DNA of 8,831 nucleotides from an uncultured Bacilli bacterium (GTDB lineage Bacteria; Bacillota_I; Bacilli_A; RF39; UBA660): NCBI GenBank assembly GCA_934101225.1, contig CAKOQK010000036.1, positions 1 to 8,831 of the forward strand, given 5' to 3'. Within the stretch, counting starts at the first letter, position 1; every line of letters begins with the position of its first letter. A model generated the notes under the pieces. That model worked only from the letters and a program-made list of their open reading frames with translations, searched no databases and was not told the origin of the DNA. A program made the position numbers and the translations under genes. This document shows positions 6,889 to 8,831 of the stretch, in pieces.

Positions 6889-6910
6889 ATTGTATGTTTG
6901 GAGGTTTAAA

Positions 6911-7573
6911 ATGAAAATTGTTATTAGTGGAATTAATAATGGATTTAAAGACATCACATTAATTGATGGAAATGTTAGGCTTATTATGTCGATTTATGGA
7001 AATGGCGATTTGTACTGGACAATAACGGATGATAGTAAATTAATTAAAAATATGTTTTTTACTATCACTAGAGAAAATGGAGCAGTATATTCAATATTTC
7101 AAGATTTATTTGCGGATATAGAAAATGTAAATGTTTGCACTTTAGACGATATTTTTAATAATTATGAGGCCGAAAAATATAATAAAATATATCATGAGGA
7201 AGCTTTTAAATATGATTTTTATCATTATTCTGAATTGTACGATATAGAAAATAAGGCTATTACTTGGTGTAGTGATGAATTTAATCACGATAATGCTAAT
7301 ATTTTAAAGATAAGAAAAATAGATGATGAATTCGAACTTGAATTTATACCTAAATCTAAATTATCAGGATTTATAAATGGAAGTTCAAATATTGGAAGAG
7401 TAACAATTAAATTTTGTAATTCTGGTAGTTATTATTCTCCTTTTAATGTTATGTTTATGCGTTTATTTAATAAGCTACAATTGGTTGATGATGTTAAAGA
7501 TATAAAACATCAAGTTTCGATAGATGAATATATGTATAATAAAAATAAAGGAAAAAGATTGGTAAAGAGATAA
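6911..7573 (+). CDS. Hypothetical protein, 220 residues
   Basis: The ATG at 6911 is chosen because GGAGGT (6900-6905) lies 5 bases upstream. A longer frame from 6869 would start before the predicted transcript start and would add an unlikely hydrophobic 14-residue extension. The protein begins MKIVISGINNGFKDITLIDG and has no signal peptide or membrane segment, so it is probably cytoplasmic. It alternates short strand-like stretches with acidic, asparagine-rich linkers. Residues about 30-60 (MSIYGNGDLYWTI... NMFFTITRENG) look like a beta-sheet unit, and the C-terminus is basic (KNKGKRLVKR). I do not recognise the family and see no catalytic motif. It sits directly after the type III toxin gene but has its own ribosome binding site, a likely promoter and a terminator, so it appears to be a separate unit. 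Confidence 0.85.
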   Translation: MKIVISGINNGFKDITLIDGNVRLIMSIYGNGDLYWTITDDSKLIKNMFFTITRENGAVYSIFQDLFADIENVNVCTLDDIFNNYEAEKYNKIYHEEAFKYDFYHYSELYDIENKAITWCSDEFNHDNANILKIRKIDDEFELEFIPKSKLSGFINGSSNIGRVTIKFCNSGSYYSPFNVMFMRLFNKLQLVDDVKDIKHQVSIDEYMYNKNKGKRLVKR

Positions 7574-7595
7574 TCCATTAAGATTACCTTTTTTT
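7571..7595 (+). terminator. Terminator after the 220-residue protein gene
   Basis: TAATC (7571-7575) pairs with GATTA (7582-7586) around CATTAA, followed by CC and seven T (7589-7595). The stem is short, but the same hairpin with a different loop recurs at 8599-8623. A longer alternative stem uses GGTAA at 7561-7565 with TTACC at 7584-7588. Confidence 0.6.
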
Positions 7596-7602
7596 ATATT
7601 TA

Positions 7603-7611
7603 TGTTAAAAT
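7603..7611 (+). promoter_or_regulatory. Extended -10 promoter of the truncated gene copy
   Basis: TGTTAAAAT (7603-7611) is an extended -10 (TG-n-TAAAAT), identical to that at 8637-8645. The -35 region is poor. The predicted transcript start is about 15 bases before the ATG at 7634. Confidence 0.5.
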
Positions 7612-7633
7612 TAAAAAAGAAATGAGTGGCATC

Positions 7634-7762
7634 ATGGAAAGATTATATGATGTAGTTAAAGAAGTATATATACCTTTAGAATATTCGGGATATTTTGGTA
7701 CTACTTTAGGAAGTAAATGGAATAATAATAAAAATCTAAATCAGTTACTTTTAGTGTTGTGA
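7634..7762 (+). pseudogene. Truncated duplicate of the gene starting at 8668
   Basis: A 42-codon frame. Its first 17 residues (MERLYDVVKEVYIPLEY) match the start of the gene at 8668 (MERLYGVVKEVYIPLEY), and then the sequence diverges into SGYFGTTLGSKWNNNKNLNQ and stops at TGA 7760-7762. The promoter and preceding terminator are copied too, so it may still be transcribed. The most likely reading is a broken paralogue whose 3' part was lost or replaced by recombination. ATG 7622 is an in-frame alternative start conserved in both copies, but it would be almost leaderless. The stop overlaps the GTG at 7759 of the next frame. Confidence 0.7.
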
Positions 7763-8004
7763 CTTATTTTTTAACAATTTTATTAATAATATCTATATTT
7801 AGTATTATTGGTAAAAATAATCCAGAATTATCATTATTCTTTAATAATTATGATAGGGCATATGATTTAAAAGGTAAATATATGTTACTAAGAAAAATGT
7901 TGTATTTATATGTATTTTTACGAGTATTTATTGATAGTGCATTACATTTTATGGGAAATAAATTATTAAATAAATTATTAAATAAAGGTATTAATTTAGA
8001 GTAG
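7759..8004 (+). CDS. Small hydrophobic protein or membrane-protein remnant
   Basis: An 81-codon frame with one clear hydrophobic segment at the N-terminus (YFLTILLIISIFSII, residues 3-17) and a second amphipathic one (MLYLYVFLRVFIDSALHFM, about 47-65), ending with a lysine/leucine repeat (NKLLNKLLNKG). The GTG at 7759 has no ribosome binding site, but it overlaps the TGA of the preceding short frame (GTGA), which would allow coupled translation. An internal ATG at 7882 has AAGGT 6 bases upstream and would give a 40-residue protein. It could also be the 3' remainder of a larger gene fused to the truncated copy upstream. I recognise no family. Confidence 0.45.
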   Translation: MTYFLTILLIISIFSIIGKNNPELSLFFNNYDRAYDLKGKYMLLRKMLYLYVFLRVFIDSALHFMGNKLLNKLLNKGINLE

Positions 8005-8014
8005 GAATTTATTA

Positions 8015-8023
8015 TGTTATAAT
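8015..8023 (+). promoter_or_regulatory. Extended -10 promoter of the CSGH protein gene
   Basis: TGTTATAAT (8015-8023) is a perfect extended -10 element. TTTAGA at 7995-8000 is a weak -35 at 17-base spacing. The predicted start near 8030 is immediately upstream of AGGAAGG (8031-8037). Confidence 0.65.
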
Positions 8024-8048
8024 TTTATATAGGAAGGCGATTTATATT

Positions 8049-8564
8049 ATGGATAAAAATAGTATTATAGATAAGGAAACATTTGAAGTTTATACTTATG
8101 CTGAAGATCATCCTAAAGTGTTTGTTTGTGATAAAATGATTGCTCCTGCGGTTGCTTTGTTAAATAAAAAGGGATATAAAACATTTGCAAGTTGTTCAGG
8201 CCATTATAAAATTGAATTTTACGAATATTTTGATGAGGATATTAAAAACTTAGAAGAATATCAAAATAATGAAAGAATTATTATTAAAAAAATAAAGGAA
8301 AATAATTTTGATTATTGGAAGGAATTAGATAGTACAATAACTTATATTTTATTTAATGATAAATATGATTTTGATAATTTACCTAATGGGTTTGATATAG
8401 AAGTAAATGAAGGGTTTGATTATCCAAGAACTTTACTTGAATGTAAAACTAGTTATTATGATAAAAATAATAAACATTTAAATATGCTTGATGTTTTAAA
8501 AGAACTTGATGATAAGTGTAAAGAACTTTATGAATGGATAAAGAAATTACCAAACAATAATTAG
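8049..8564 (+). CDS. Hypothetical cytoplasmic protein with a CSGH motif
   Basis: A 171-residue protein with AGGAAGG at 8031-8037, 11 bases before the ATG. There is no signal peptide or membrane helix. The N-terminal part has the pattern CDKMIAPAVALLNKKGYKT (27-45) followed by ASCSGH (47-52): a predicted helix, a 'GYKT' turn and a Cys-Ser-Gly-His loop. I have seen this arrangement in small uncharacterised Firmicutes and phage proteins, where the text 'LN..GY.T..SC.GH' recurs. It faintly resembles the SCSGR start of TYW3-type proteins, but I would not infer an activity from that. The middle is acidic and aromatic (FDYWKELDSTITYILF), and the C-terminal 30 residues look like one charged helix ending WIKKLPNNN. 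It is flanked by its own promoter and a terminator, so it is a stand-alone unit. Confidence 0.85.
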   Translation: MDKNSIIDKETFEVYTYAEDHPKVFVCDKMIAPAVALLNKKGYKTFASCSGHYKIEFYEYFDEDIKNLEEYQNNERIIIKKIKENNFDYWKELDSTITYILFNDKYDFDNLPNGFDIEVNEGFDYPRTLLECKTSYYDKNNKHLNMLDVLKELDDKCKELYEWIKKLPNNN

Positions 8565-8598
8565 TATTAAAGATAATCTTGTTAGGTTGTTGTAAAGA

Positions 8599-8623
8599 TA
8601 ATCGTTATTGATTACCTTTTTTT
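8599..8623 (+). terminator. Terminator after the CSGH protein gene
   Basis: TAATC (8599-8603) and GATTA (8610-8614) flank GTTATT, followed by CC and seven T (8617-8623). It is the counterpart of the hairpin at 7571-7595. The element AAAGATAATC also occurs just upstream, near 8569. Confidence 0.6.
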
Positions 8624-8636
8624 ATTTTCATATTTA

Positions 8637-8645
8637 TGTTAAAAT
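8637..8645 (+). promoter_or_regulatory. Extended -10 promoter of the gene at 8668
   Basis: TGTTAAAAT (8637-8645) is identical to the element in copy A at 7603-7611. The expected start is near 8652. Confidence 0.5.
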
Positions 8646-8667
8646 TAAGAAAGAAATGAGTGATATC

Positions 8668-8831
8668 ATGGAAAGATTATATGGAGTTGTTAAGGAAGTA
8701 TATATTCCTTTAGAATATAATGAAAATAATAATTTATTAGGTGTTATGGATAGTCATAATATTGGTTTTAAAATAGATGTTGATGGTGAAGTAGAATCAT
8801 ATGAATTTGAACAAGATGAATTTAACTGTCA
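8668..8831 (+). CDS. Hypothetical protein, N-terminal part only
   Basis: An open frame from ATG 8668 to the edge covers 54 codons, starting MERLYGVVKEVYIPLEYNEN and continuing with a strand-rich region (IGFKIDVDGEVESYEFEQDE). GAGTGAT just upstream is a weak ribosome binding site. ATG 8656 is an in-frame alternative that would be almost leaderless. There is no signal peptide. The acidic beta-rich start does not identify a family. Its first 17 codons, promoter and preceding terminator are duplicated about 1 kb upstream in a broken copy. Confidence 0.7.
   Translation, partial: MERLYGVVKEVYIPLEYNENNNLLGVMDSHNIGFKIDVDGEVESYEFEQDEFNC

Larger units (their letters stand above)
7571..7684. repeat. 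Duplicated terminator-promoter-gene-start segment, copy A
   Basis: 7571-7684 matches 8599-8718 from the terminator hairpin through the promoter into the first 17 codons of a gene. The coding parts (7634-7684 and 8668-8718) differ at 5 of 51 bases. Copy B has a 5-base insertion after the T-run and a different hairpin loop. Similarity stops sharply after the LEY codons, where copy A continues with unrelated sequence. Confidence 0.9.
8599..8718. repeat. Duplicated terminator-promoter-gene-start segment, copy B
   Basis: This is the second copy of the segment at 7571-7684. Here the coding part continues as an intact open frame to the window edge, so this looks like the functional or parental copy. 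Confidence 0.9.

Noticed and set aside
6869..6910. Upstream start for the 220-residue protein
   Set aside because: It lies inside the predicted promoter and has no ribosome binding site. GGAGGT sits 5 bases before ATG 6911.
7634..8004. TGA read as tryptophan (genetic code 4), joining the short frames
   Set aside because: Reading through TGA 7760-7762 meets a TAA after three codons in that frame, and the other genes use TGG for tryptophan without in-frame TGA.
1..8831. Transposon, insertion sequence or attachment site
   Set aside because: I found no transposase or integrase frame and no terminal inverted repeats. The direct repeats present are explained by gene duplication and by the antitoxin array.
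1..8831. tRNA or rRNA genes
   Set aside because: No cloverleaf-like stretch with a T-loop (GTTCRA) and CCA-type end, and no conserved rRNA sequence, was seen on either strand.

Overview
The window is very AT-rich (roughly a quarter G+C by eye), with strong AGGAGG-type ribosome binding sites, short TTGACT/TATACT promoters and hairpin-plus-T-run terminators. It also encodes an NPKTG sortase substrate. This fits a low-GC Firmicutes/Bacilli-type bacterium, perhaps an uncultured gut lineage. TGA behaves as a stop, so the standard bacterial code applies. The species cannot be told from the sequence.

Left part (1-3695): a cell-envelope cluster read left to right. It holds the tail of one membrane-anchored protein gene, a complete tandem paralogue of it (126-1202), another single-pass exported protein (1210-2133), and a secreted, wall-anchored protein with InlB-type repeats and a C-terminal sorting signal (2211-3662). 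A clear Rho-independent terminator ends the cluster.

Middle (3776-5977): a gene with its own promoter encodes a 715-residue protein built as two tandem (winged-helix-like + calcineurin-like metallophosphoesterase) units. The first phosphoesterase has lost key metal ligands. The second keeps most of them.

Between this gene and 6816 lies the most interesting locus: a near-consensus promoter (6097-6125), two copies of a 44-nt element with a 50-nt period, a 13-bp terminator hairpin (6261-6294), and a gene for a CptN-like member of the ToxN/AbiQ superfamily (6331-6816). This is the full layout of a type III toxin-antitoxin system, in which a repeat RNA neutralises an endoribonuclease toxin. Readthrough of the terminator sets the toxin level.

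Right part (6817-8831): a string of unrecognised accessory genes, each with its own promoter and often its own terminator. They are a 220-residue protein, a truncated gene copy, a small hydrophobic ORF, a 171-residue protein with a CSGH motif, and the start of a gene running off the edge. A segment holding terminator, promoter and gene start occurs twice (7571-7684 and 8599-8718), and the first copy is broken. This points to local duplication and recombination, as expected in an accessory island.
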